The position numbers and the translations under genes are program-made. 5,174 nucleotides of DNA from Nitrospira bacterium HGW-Nitrospira-1 (GTDB lineage: Bacteria > Nitrospirota > Thermodesulfovibrionia > Thermodesulfovibrionales > UBA6898): NCBI GenBank assembly GCA_002839535.1, contig PGYF01000002.1, positions 1 through 5,174 on the forward strand. Direction: 5' to 3'. Below are positions 1 to 5,103 of the stretch, one piece after another. The notes beneath the pieces are model-generated. The model searched no databases. It was not told the DNA's origin and saw only the letters and a list, made by a program, of their open reading frames with translations. Positions within the stretch are counted from its first letter, which is position 1. Every line of letters starts with the position of its first letter.

Positions 1-791
1 GAATCGACGCCGCCGCTCAGGTAGGCCCCGAATGGCACATCGCTGATCATGCGCAGCCGCGTGGCGTCTTCCAACAGTTCCAGGATTTTTTTCTGAATGC
101 CCGCCTCGTCCGGCGCTTCCGTTTCCTGAAAACGGATCGTCCACCATTTTTTTCGTTTGATTTTCCCCCGGTCGAAGATCATCATTTCTCCGGGCAGAAG
201 GGACTCGATACCCTGAAAAGCGGTCAACGGCGCCGGAATATTCTTAAGCGTGAAATAGTGATAAACGGCCTCGTAGTTCACCTCCCGCCGATAGTCCGGA
301 TGCTTGAGAATGGCCTTGATTTCCGAGGCGAAGAGGAGCCTGCCGTTGATAACGGCATAGAAAAGGGGCTTGACCCCCATCCGGTCCCGGACAAGAAGGA
401 GCTTCTCCTTTTCTTGATCCCACAGGGCCAGGGCGAACATGCCGTTGAGGCGATGGGGAAACGCCTCCCCGTATTGTTCATAGAGGTGAACGACCACCTC
501 CGTATCGGAATGATCGGTATAGAAGCGATGCCCTTTATCTTCCAGGTCTTTCCGCAGTTTCTGGAAGTTGTATATCTCGCCGTTGAAAACAGTCCATAAA
601 CGCCGGTCTTCATTGTGGATCGGCTGTTGCCCCGTGGTCAAATCTATGATGCTCAGTCGCCGCATACCGAGGTTAATATTCCCATCGGCATAATAACCAT
701 CATCGTCAGGACCCCGATGGAAGATAGCATCCGTCATCCTTTTCAGGGTCGCCTCGTCACGTTTGCCGGTAAAACCACAAATGCCGCACAT
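1..791 (-). CDS. asnB: Asparagine synthase-like glutamine amidotransferase, N-terminal part (runs off left edge)
   Basis: The frame is open from an ATG at 789-791 to the window edge, giving 263 full codons of a protein that is normally about 600 residues. It starts Met-Cys-Gly-Ile, so Cys2 would be the N-terminal nucleophile of a class II glutamine amidotransferase. Further family landmarks are HRGPDD (25-30), MRRLSIID (43-50), FNGEIYN (69-75), SDTEVV (95-100) and RDRMGVKPLF (135-144). The visible part ends at the first PP-loop motif of the ATP-pyrophosphatase synthetase domain, SGGVDS (259-264), so only the start of the second domain is seen. The family moves ammonia from glutamine to an AMP-activated carboxylate. 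In polysaccharide clusters, relatives are thought to amidate sugar acids rather than make free asparagine. The start lies one base after the radical SAM stop (TAA-G-ATG), so translational coupling is likely. The family call is very secure; the substrate is inferred. Confidence 0.95.
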   Translation of the reverse strand, partial: MCGICGFTGKRDEATLKRMTDAIFHRGPDDDGYYADGNINLGMRRLSIIDLTTGQQPIHNEDRRLWTVFNGEIYNFQKLRKDLEDKGHRFYTDHSDTEVVVHLYEQYGEAFPHRLNGMFALALWDQEKEKLLLVRDRMGVKPLFYAVINGRLLFASEIKAILKHPDYRREVNYEAVYHYFTLKNIPAPLTAFQGIESLLPGEMMIFDRGKIKRKKWWTIRFQETEAPDEAGIQKKILELLEDATRLRMISDVPFGAYLSGGVD

Positions 792-792
792 C

Positions 793-1701
793 TTATGGAT
801 TCACCGCATAATAATCCGCACGGGCTGACTGCCAATCCCTGCAATTCCTGCAATTCTCTGGAAGTTTATCAAATTTTTTCTCAACATGTAACTGGCGCAG
901 TTCCTTTAGCCCGCTATTCCACACCTCTCTCAATGAATTCTGACTCACATCCCCAGCTATGTACCGAGCATCAAGATCTACGGCGCAGGTCACCACCTTG
1001 CCGGTGTCGGTGATGGACATGGTCTGCATGGCCCAGTAACAGGGCCAGCGATCTTCATTATCCAGGATGAGGTTGGGAGCATTGATCGAACCAGCCCAAC
1101 TGACCTTAGGGCGGATCTTTACAGTCACCCCCTGTTCAGTCCAGAATTTAACAAAACTCTCTTTTTCCGCTGCATTGACATCCATCTCCACAAACTGGAC
1201 ATAGACCTCCGGTTTTGCCACCCCCAGTTCCTTCTTGAGTCGGATCAAACCGATCACGTTTTCAACGGTTTTCTCGTAGTTGCCGCCGACCCTGACCTTG
1301 GCATAGGTTTCCGGGCAAAAGGCATCGAGGCCGATATAGATGGCATCCAATCCGGCGTCAATCAAACCCCTTGCCGCCTTTTCATCAAGGAGATTGGCAT
1401 TGGAATTCATAACCACATCGGTGAGCCCTTTTTGTTTCGCATAGGCAATCATGTCGAAAATAGACGGTTTTCTTCGCTTTAACAACAGGGCCTCTCCGAA
1501 AAAGACCATCCAGACCCGGGCATGTTTGTCCACCTCCGCAATCTCATCGATGATCTTCGTAAAGAGCGGCCATCCCATGACGCCCTTTTTCCGGGTCATC
1601 TCTTGATGAACGCACATGGAACAGCGCAGGTTGCAGTGTTTTTTAAGCATACCTTGCAAACTCAATTTTGCACTCCCATTCTCCAGCATTAATTTTTCCA
1701 T
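793..1701 (-). CDS. Radical SAM protein with SPASM-like C-terminus
   Basis: The product has 302 residues. The radical SAM 4Fe-4S motif CxxxCxxC is at Cys23, Cys27 and Cys30 (HCNLRCSMC). FFGEALL (67-73) occupies the place of the usual GGEP strand, and MNSNA (98-102) and YIGLDA (122-127) fit later strands of the partial TIM barrel. A second cysteine set at Cys221, Cys239, Cys284 and Cys287, with TDTGKVVTCAVD and LREVWNS between them, is typical of SPASM/twitch domains that bind an auxiliary Fe-S cluster. The enzyme would be cytoplasmic, oxygen-sensitive and dependent on S-adenosylmethionine. The reaction cannot be read from sequence; epimerisation, dehydrogenation or another modification of a sugar or lipid precursor are options. 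The first ATG (1699-1701) overlaps the end of wzt by 13 bp. A second in-frame ATG at 1687-1689 forms TAATG with the wzt stop and has a weak GGA upstream, so it is an equally good start. Neither has a strong Shine-Dalgarno sequence, which fits coupling to wzt. Confidence 0.93.
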   Translation of the reverse strand: MEKLMLENGSAKLSLQGMLKKHCNLRCSMCVHQEMTRKKGVMGWPLFTKIIDEIAEVDKHARVWMVFFGEALLLKRRKPSIFDMIAYAKQKGLTDVVMNSNANLLDEKAARGLIDAGLDAIYIGLDAFCPETYAKVRVGGNYEKTVENVIGLIRLKKELGVAKPEVYVQFVEMDVNAAEKESFVKFWTEQGVTVKIRPKVSWAGSINAPNLILDNEDRWPCYWAMQTMSITDTGKVVTCAVDLDARYIAGDVSQNSLREVWNSGLKELRQLHVEKKFDKLPENCRNCRDWQSARADYYAVNP

Positions 1702-2990
1702 TCAAATACTGGTGCGAATAAGCCCAAACGTTTTTCAAGCCAGAGCAGCGATTCACTCAGACCACCCTTAATTTCAAAAAATATTTTTGGATTGTCCCTG
1801 CCCGGGGAAAAATAAAATTCTTTATGCAGCAATCCTCCATGTACCTCTACCTTATAGACACCTTCATTGAGTGTATGTTTTGGAAGTCGGCATTTTAAGG
1901 TGTTGATGCCAATATCAATTTTTGGCCACACATCTGGATGCCCGTCAAAGAACATGGAACCGAAGAGGAATGTCTCTGTTTCGGTGAAAACACCAATGCC
2001 GAAATAGAGCGCCGGGTCCAATTTTCTAACTTCGCCGACAATATTAATCCAGATATCCTCATCATTTCTGACCGGCATCTGTCTGATTTCGCCGCCCGTT
2101 TCATCTGAAAAGTAAAATTTCAGCGGTTTAAAATAATCATTGTCGAATTCATCCGTGCCCGGATTTTCCCAATAGCAGGGGGCGTCGCTTGAATCATGCA
2201 CAAAAACATAGTCTTTTATAACAGATAAGACATTGTCACTTCTACTGCTTATCTGGCCATTCTTCAGCAACATTGCCGAGGAACACAGTTGTTCGATCGC
2301 ACCCATATTATGACTTACAAACAGCACTGTCCGTCCTTCCGTTCCCACCTCCTGCATCTTGCCCAGGCATTTCTTCTGAAATTTCGCATCCCCGACCGCC
2401 AGTACCTCGTCCACGATCAATATCTCCGGTTCCAGATGCGCGGCAACGGCAAAAGCCAGGCGCACATACATCCCACTCGAATACCGTTTGACCGGTGTAT
2501 CCAGATATTTCTCTACCTCGGCAAAGGCTACGATCTCGTCAAACTTACGCTTTATTTCCGCCCGGGTCATTCCCAGAATAGTGCCATTCAGGTAGATGTT
2601 TTCCCGCCCGGACAGTTCCGGGTGAAAACCTGTACCCACCTCCAGCAGACTGGCTACGCGACCCTTAATGGTCACCCGCCCGGTTGAAGGTTCGGTAATG
2701 CGGGAGAGGACTTTGAGCAGCGTGGACTTCCCTGCCCCGTTGCGGCCGATGATGCCCACGGCCTCTCCCTGTCGGATCTCAAAACTCACATCCTTGAGCG
2801 CCCACACTTCTTCCAATGTATCGCCCTGTATGATGGGTTTCCCCGTTGCCAGGTCTTTGGACTTGTTCCAGAGGGTTCGCGCATTCTGCATCAGCACATC
2901 GCGGAAAGAAGCATAGCCGCCCCTTTCCGCTTGGTGGCCGATGGTATACATTTTTCCGAGGTTTTCAGCTTTGATGACGATGTCGGTCAT
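1689..2990 (-). CDS. wzt: Polysaccharide export ABC transporter ATP-binding protein, Wzt type with C-terminal domain
   Basis: The product has 433 residues and a typical Wzt-family start (MTDIVIKAENLGKMY). The nucleotide-binding domain covers about residues 1-260. It shows Walker A GRNGAGKST (82-90), a signature segment in the degenerate polysaccharide-exporter form YSSGMYVRLAF (170-180), Walker B ILIVDEVLAVGD (190-201) and the H-loop histidine in SHN (H227). The insert between the first strand and Walker A (about 20-60) is usual for O-antigen and teichoic acid exporters. Residues about 270-415 are a beta-rich extension matching the Wzt C-terminal domain, which in studied systems binds the modified end of the glycan and couples export to chain termination. 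Its partner is the permease at 3499-4350, but a 508-bp cassette separates the two genes. The sequence just before the ATG is pyrimidine-rich (CCCCTCACTACT) and has no Shine-Dalgarno motif. The end overlaps the radical SAM start. Family assignment is secure; the exported glycan is unknown. Confidence 0.96.
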   Translation of the reverse strand: MTDIVIKAENLGKMYTIGHQAERGGYASFRDVLMQNARTLWNKSKDLATGKPIIQGDTLEEVWALKDVSFEIRQGEAVGIIGRNGAGKSTLLKVLSRITEPSTGRVTIKGRVASLLEVGTGFHPELSGRENIYLNGTILGMTRAEIKRKFDEIVAFAEVEKYLDTPVKRYSSGMYVRLAFAVAAHLEPEILIVDEVLAVGDAKFQKKCLGKMQEVGTEGRTVLFVSHNMGAIEQLCSSAMLLKNGQISSRSDNVLSVIKDYVFVHDSSDAPCYWENPGTDEFDNDYFKPLKFYFSDETGGEIRQMPVRNDEDIWINIVGEVRKLDPALYFGIGVFTETETFLFGSMFFDGHPDVWPKIDIGINTLKCRLPKHTLNEGVYKVEVHGGLLHKEFYFSPGRDNPKIFFEIKGGLSESLLWLEKRLGLFAPVFEWKN

Positions 2991-2993
2991 AGT

Positions 2994-3021
2994 AGTGAGG
3001 GGTAAGGCGTGAGGGGTGAGG
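2994..3021. repeat. Inverted repeat, left copy (28 bp)
   Basis: Bases 2994-3021 are the reverse complement of 3465-3492 with one mismatch (position 3015 against 3471). The outer 21 bp (2994-3014 against 3472-3492) are exact. The two copies enclose about 440 bp that include most of the four-helix-bundle gene. Confidence 0.9.
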
Positions 3022-3057
3022 GGTAAATGAGAGGAGTGAGGCGTGAAGGGTGAGGGG
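2994..3057 (-). repeat. Heptad repeat array, 3' arm of cassette
   Basis: Read on the plus strand, this stretch is a run of a degenerate 7-bp unit, NGTRAGG. It starts with AGTGAGG (2994-3000) and GGTAAGG (3001-3007). The phase is clean up to about 3028, slips near 3029-3034, and resumes with AGTGAGG at 3035-3041. On the transcribed (minus) sense it is a C-rich tract ending four bases before the wzt ATG. The plus strand also carries several GGG and GGGG runs. Confidence 0.85.
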
Positions 3058-3071
3058 AAAAAGGTGATAAT

Positions 3072-3449
3072 TTATACATTTTTATTATCCTTTGTCTTTC
3101 CGCGTTCTCGAAGGCTTCGTAGTAATCCACCGATCAATGAAAAAAGTCTGTCAATTTTTCCCTGAATATCAGGAACGTCCAGCATATAACCGAGATCATT
3201 CGAAATAATCAACTGTGTTTCAAGCTCGCTTAATGATCCCCTGGCAATAATCAGAAATTGTATAAACTCTCTGTCTCCGCCTCTTGCAGCACCTTCACTT
3301 ATATTGCTTGGTATAGACACGGCTGCACGGCGCATCTGACTAACAAGGCCATATATTTCTTCCTTCGGAAAGTCTCTGGTCACTCGGTAAATTTCCTTGA
3401 CAAGTTCCATCGCCTCTTGCCATGCCTTCAATTCATGATGTTTCCTCAC
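3072..3449 (-). CDS. Four-helix-bundle protein of the 23S rRNA intervening-sequence (IVP/S23) family
   Basis: With the start chosen here the product has 125 residues, the usual family size. Family landmarks are an N-terminal HELKAWQEAM helix (5-14), a central FPKEEIYGLVSQMRRAAVSIP segment leading into NISEGAAR (27-56 in all), EFIQFLIIARGSLSELETQL (61-80) and LGYM (86-89). This matches the TIGR02436/PF05635 type; there is no signal peptide or membrane segment. Relatives are encoded inside 23S rRNA intervening sequences and resemble the accessory protein Avd of diversity-generating retroelements; their biochemical role is not established. I chose GTG at 3447-3449 because AAGGAGG lies 8 bases upstream. 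An in-frame GTG at 3468-3470 would add seven residues (132 aa) encoded by the repeat, but it has a poorer ribosome site. Start, Shine-Dalgarno and first codons all lie in the heptad array. No reverse transcriptase or variable repeat is seen nearby. Confidence 0.9.
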   Translation of the reverse strand: MRKHHELKAWQEAMELVKEIYRVTRDFPKEEIYGLVSQMRRAAVSIPSNISEGAARGGDREFIQFLIIARGSLSELETQLIISNDLGYMLDVPDIQGKIDRLFSLIGGLLRSLRERGKTKDNKNV

Positions 3450-3457
3450 TCCTAACT

Positions 3458-3464
3458 CCTCCTT
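3458..3464 (-). promoter_or_regulatory. Ribosome binding site of four-helix-bundle gene
   Basis: AAGGAGG on the minus strand, with 8 bases before the GTG at 3447-3449, is a near-perfect Shine-Dalgarno sequence. It is itself one variant unit of the heptad array and directly adjoins the 28-bp inverted repeat arm, so it could be masked if the arms pair in the mRNA. Confidence 0.7.
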
Positions 3465-3492
3465 CCTCACACCTCACGCCTTACCCCTCACT
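3465..3492. repeat. Inverted repeat, right copy (28 bp)
   Basis: This is the partner of 2994-3021, with one mismatch in 28 bp. A further 10-bp complementary block (3444-3453 with 3032-3041) lies inside it, so the paired region could continue past the ribosome binding site and the start codon of the small gene. Confidence 0.9.
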
Positions 3493-3498
3493 CCTCAC

Positions 3499-4350
3499 CT
3501 AAATAAGATCGGCAAAGGTTTTTTCTGCCTTGCGGAAACGGGAGACGCCTAACCAGACAAAAAAGGCGATGATGGCGAAGCTGAGCAGGAAGCCGGGCAT
3601 GTAAATGGAGCTGTTGCCGCTCAGGATGCACCAGCGGAAACCATCAATCACCCCCACCATGGGATTGAGGCTGTAAAGCATTCGCCATTGCTCCGGGATG
3701 ATCTTGCTGCTAAATCCTACAGGAGAAACATAAAGACCGAACTGCACCACAAACGGGATGATATAGCGGAAATCCCGGTATTTCACGTTGAGCGACGCAA
3801 TCCAGAGACCGGGGCCCAGGCTGGCCAGCAAGGCCAGGATGATAAAACATGGCAGCAACAGCATGTGCCAGCCGGGTGCGAATTGATAATAGACCATCAT
3901 GCCGATCAGGATAATGAAACTGACGAGAAAATCGATGAAAGCGGTCACCATAGTTGCCGCGGGAATGATCAATCTGGGGAAGTAAACCTTGCCGATCAGA
4001 TTGGCGTTACTGATCAGACTATTGGATGATTCACTCAGGGCGTTTGAGAAAAGGGACCACGGGAGCATGGCGGCAAAGACCATTATGGCGTAAGGGGCGT
4101 TGCCGTCGCTGGGGAGTTTGGCGATTCGGCCAAAGATGACGGTGAAGACGACCATAGTGAGCAAGGGCTTGATAATTGCCCAGATAATCCCGATGATGGT
4201 CTGCTTATAACGCACCGATATATCACGCCAGGCCAGGATCAGAAAGAGTTCACGGTATCGCCAGAGATCGGTCCAGTAGTTTTTCTCGCTGCGGCCGGGT
4301 TCGATGATGAGGACGTGTTCTTGTGGATGTGTTGATGATGATTCGGTCAT
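3499..4350 (-). CDS. wzm: Polysaccharide export ABC transporter permease, Wzm type (ABC-2 family)
   Basis: The product has 283 residues, the normal size for Wzm/KpsM/TagG permeases. A cytoplasmic N-terminus leads to the amphipathic family motif LAWRDISVRYKQT (39-51). Six hydrophobic segments follow, at about 52-74, 85-106, 129-155, 162-187, 196-214 and 250-270. The conserved LNVKYRDFRYI (187-197) precedes segment 5 and LNPMVGVIDGFRW (228-240) precedes segment 6. Two subunits would form the inner-membrane channel through which a lipid-linked polysaccharide is exported, powered by the Wzt ATPase. The start ATG (4348-4350) is the only in-frame candidate near the N-terminus; an AAGGA upstream sits about 16 bases away, so the ribosome site is weak. 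The stop TAG is directly followed by the heptad-repeat cassette that separates it from wzt. Confidence 0.95.
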   Translation of the reverse strand: MTESSSTHPQEHVLIIEPGRSEKNYWTDLWRYRELFLILAWRDISVRYKQTIIGIIWAIIKPLLTMVVFTVIFGRIAKLPSDGNAPYAIMVFAAMLPWSLFSNALSESSNSLISNANLIGKVYFPRLIIPAATMVTAFIDFLVSFIILIGMMVYYQFAPGWHMLLLPCFIILALLASLGPGLWIASLNVKYRDFRYIIPFVVQFGLYVSPVGFSSKIIPEQWRMLYSLNPMVGVIDGFRWCILSGNSSIYMPGFLLSFAIIAFFVWLGVSRFRKAEKTFADLI

Positions 4351-4377
4351 TTATCTATATAATTTTTCCTTAAAAGA

Positions 4378-4398
4378 TTTCACGCATTACGCATTACT
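4378..4398 (-). repeat. Short heptad array in the nusG-like/wzm spacer
   Basis: Directly after the antiterminator stop codon, the minus strand reads three 7-mers, starting AGTAATG (4398-4392) and CGTAATG (4391-4385), followed by a divergent third copy (4384-4378). The unit NGTRATG has the same layout as the NGTRAGG unit of the cassette arms, and both arrays begin at a TAG stop codon. No ORF accompanies it in this 48-bp spacer. Confidence 0.6.
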
Positions 4399-4917
4399 CT
4401 AAACTCTTTCTACATCCAATGCGTCTATCTTCAGCGACACACCCTGCCTGAGTATATCTACGGAAAGGACAAGGAGATGCTGTCCTTTCCTCTCCGCAAG
4501 AATACCTTCCACTCCTGCAAGAGGACCTCTTTTTATTCTTACCCTCTGGCCTTCCTTCAAATACGGATAGGGGTCAAGGGATTCTTTGCTTTCAACAAGC
4601 TTTTTTAAAGAAATTATCTGGTCTTCCGAAACAGGCTCGGGCTCACCGGGAACAACGCCTATGAATTTCACGACGCCGGGCGTTTTCAGAATAGCAAGCA
4701 TAGTATCGTAAATTTTATGAATATGAACAAAGAGATAACCGGGGAAAAGTGGAAATGCCACCAGTTTTTTCCTGTCCTTCCATTTATTGAGCCTCTCAAC
4801 TATAGGCAGGAATGTATCTATGCCGGCCCGTGTAAGTCTATCCAGTACCTTAAATTCATGCCTTGATTTGACATGAACTACATACCAGTAAAGTTCTGAG
4901 GTCTCGGTTAGTTCCAT
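4399..4917 (-). CDS. NusG-like specialised transcription antiterminator (UpxY/RfaH-like)
   Basis: The product has 172 residues. An NGN domain spans about 8-90, with the family start YWYVVHVKSRHEFKV (10-24), TFLPIVERLNKWKDRKK (35-51) and the hallmark FPLFPGYLFVHI (55-66). A C-terminal KOW domain follows (about 120-170), with GQRVRIKRGPLAGVEGIL at 123-140. NusG paralogues of this size that head glycan operons bind RNA polymerase and suppress pausing and termination in their own long operon; RfaH and the Bacteroides UpxY proteins are the studied examples. It is the first clear gene of the operon here, which fits that role. The ATG at 4915-4917 is preceded by AAGGA at about 14 bases, longer than ideal. 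The frame stays open about 30 codons further upstream but contains no ATG, GTG or TTG, so this start is retained. It is not housekeeping NusG: the context is a polysaccharide cluster, not secE-rplK. Confidence 0.92.
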   Translation of the reverse strand: MELTETSELYWYVVHVKSRHEFKVLDRLTRAGIDTFLPIVERLNKWKDRKKLVAFPLFPGYLFVHIHKIYDTMLAILKTPGVVKFIGVVPGEPEPVSEDQIISLKKLVESKESLDPYPYLKEGQRVRIKRGPLAGVEGILAERKGQHLLVLSVDILRQGVSLKIDALDVERV

Positions 4918-4937
4918 AATCTTTTTTCTGTCCTTCT

Positions 4938-4952
4938 GGCACAGCTCCGCCC
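4938..4952 (-). promoter_or_regulatory. Degenerate ops-like element in the antiterminator leader
   Basis: The minus strand reads GGGCGGAGCTGTGCC about 30 bases before the antiterminator ATG. It resembles the RfaH-recruiting ops core GGCGGTAG followed by CGTG, but lacks one base and has one extra, and is also an imperfect palindrome around AGCT. The location is where a specialised NusG factor might be recruited. The match is weak and could be chance. Confidence 0.2.
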
Positions 4953-4965
4953 TCTCGGTTACATA

Positions 4966-4985
4966 TTCCTGTTTTTTTACAGGAA
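4966..4985 (-). promoter_or_regulatory. Leader hairpin upstream of antiterminator gene
   Basis: A perfect 7-bp inverted repeat (TTCCTGT/ACAGGAA) with a six-base loop of A on the transcribed sense lies about 49 bases before the ATG. No U-run follows it, so it does not look like an intrinsic terminator. A pause or recruitment structure for a NusG paralogue is possible. Confidence 0.45.
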
Positions 4986-5018
4986 CTCTGCACCAGGAAG
5001 TTATCTATTTCTCAGTTT

Positions 5019-5046
5019 GCTATAAAAAATAAGGGTCTTCGCGTAA
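5019..5046 (-). promoter_or_regulatory. Weak candidate sigma-70-type promoter
   Basis: On the minus strand TTACGC (5046-5041) and TATAGC (5024-5019) are 16 bp apart, with an AT-rich stretch before the second box. Each box matches the consensus only partly. It is the best-placed candidate upstream of the antiterminator gene, but similar matches arise by chance. Confidence 0.2.
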
Positions 5047-5054
5047 TCGTGTGG

Positions 5055-5103
5055 GTCATTCTTGTCACAAATCATGTCATTCCACGACCCCCCTCCGTCA
5101 TTC
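5055..5103. repeat. Three GTCATTC words at 21-bp spacing
   Basis: GTCATTC occurs at 5055-5061, 5076-5082 and 5097-5103 on the plus strand, each exactly 21 bp apart. The bases between are not conserved. The last copy is the left end of the palindrome at 5100-5122, so the others may be decayed pieces of the same repeat. Confidence 0.5.

Larger units (their letters stand above)
2991..3498 (-). mobile_element. Four-helix-bundle cassette with inverted heptad-repeat arms, inserted between wzm and wzt
   Basis: The interval between the wzm stop codon (TAG, 3499-3501) and the wzt start codon (ATG, 2988-2990) is filled by one small ORF and two flanking repeat arrays. The arrays are inverted with respect to each other and share a 28-bp inverted repeat with a single mismatch. 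No transposase and no clear target-site duplication are visible. The architecture resembles 23S rRNA intervening sequences, in which a gene of the same protein family is flanked by complementary ends. That these are mobile or passenger elements is inferred from this resemblance and from the interruption of a gene pair that is normally adjacent. The exact ends are uncertain by a few bases on each side. Confidence 0.6.
3444..3499 (-). repeat. Heptad repeat array, 5' arm of cassette
   Basis: On the minus strand, 56 bases divide without slip into eight 7-mers fitting NGTRAGG or close variants. They run from GGTGAGG (3499-3493, sharing the last G of the wzm stop codon) to AGTGAGG (3450-3444). The sixth unit is the Shine-Dalgarno AAGGAGG and the eighth contains the GTG start of the four-helix-bundle gene. 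The array is G-rich in the mRNA, opposite to the C-rich 3' arm. Confidence 0.88.

Noticed and set aside
258..599. Plus-strand ORF of 113 codons
   Set aside because: Antisense shadow of the amidotransferase coding region; no recognisable domain and no ribosome binding site.
278..613. Minus-strand ORF of 111 codons
   Set aside because: It lies wholly inside the amidotransferase gene (1-791, minus) in another frame and has low-complexity, Ser/Arg-rich composition; the real frame shows clear family motifs.
838..860. Tandem CTGCAATTC near the end of the radical SAM gene
   Set aside because: It simply encodes the NCRNC cysteine pair of the SPASM region, so repeated codons explain the repeat.
615..1013. 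Plus-strand ORF of 132 codons
   Set aside because: Spans antisense across two well-supported minus-strand genes and has no recognisable protein features.
2289..2687. Plus-strand ORFs opposite the wzt ATPase domain
   Set aside because: Antisense to the conserved Walker B and signature region; composition reflects the opposite codons.
3258..3455. Plus-strand ORF opposite the four-helix-bundle gene
   Set aside because: Antisense shadow of a well-supported family member; no independent evidence of coding.
2991..3498. Diversity-generating retroelement, since the small protein resembles Avd
   Set aside because: No reverse transcriptase, template repeat or variable repeat is visible in the window, and the protein fits the IVP family equally well.
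2994..3499. CRISPR array
   Set aside because: The repeats are contiguous degenerate 7-mers without spacers, in two inverted arms around an ORF.
3688..4029. Plus-strand ORF of 113 codons opposite wzm
   Set aside because: Antisense of membrane-segment codons, which yields long polar shadow frames; no domain or start signal.
4966..4985. Intrinsic terminator
   Set aside because: The stem is short and AT-rich, and no U-run follows it on either strand.
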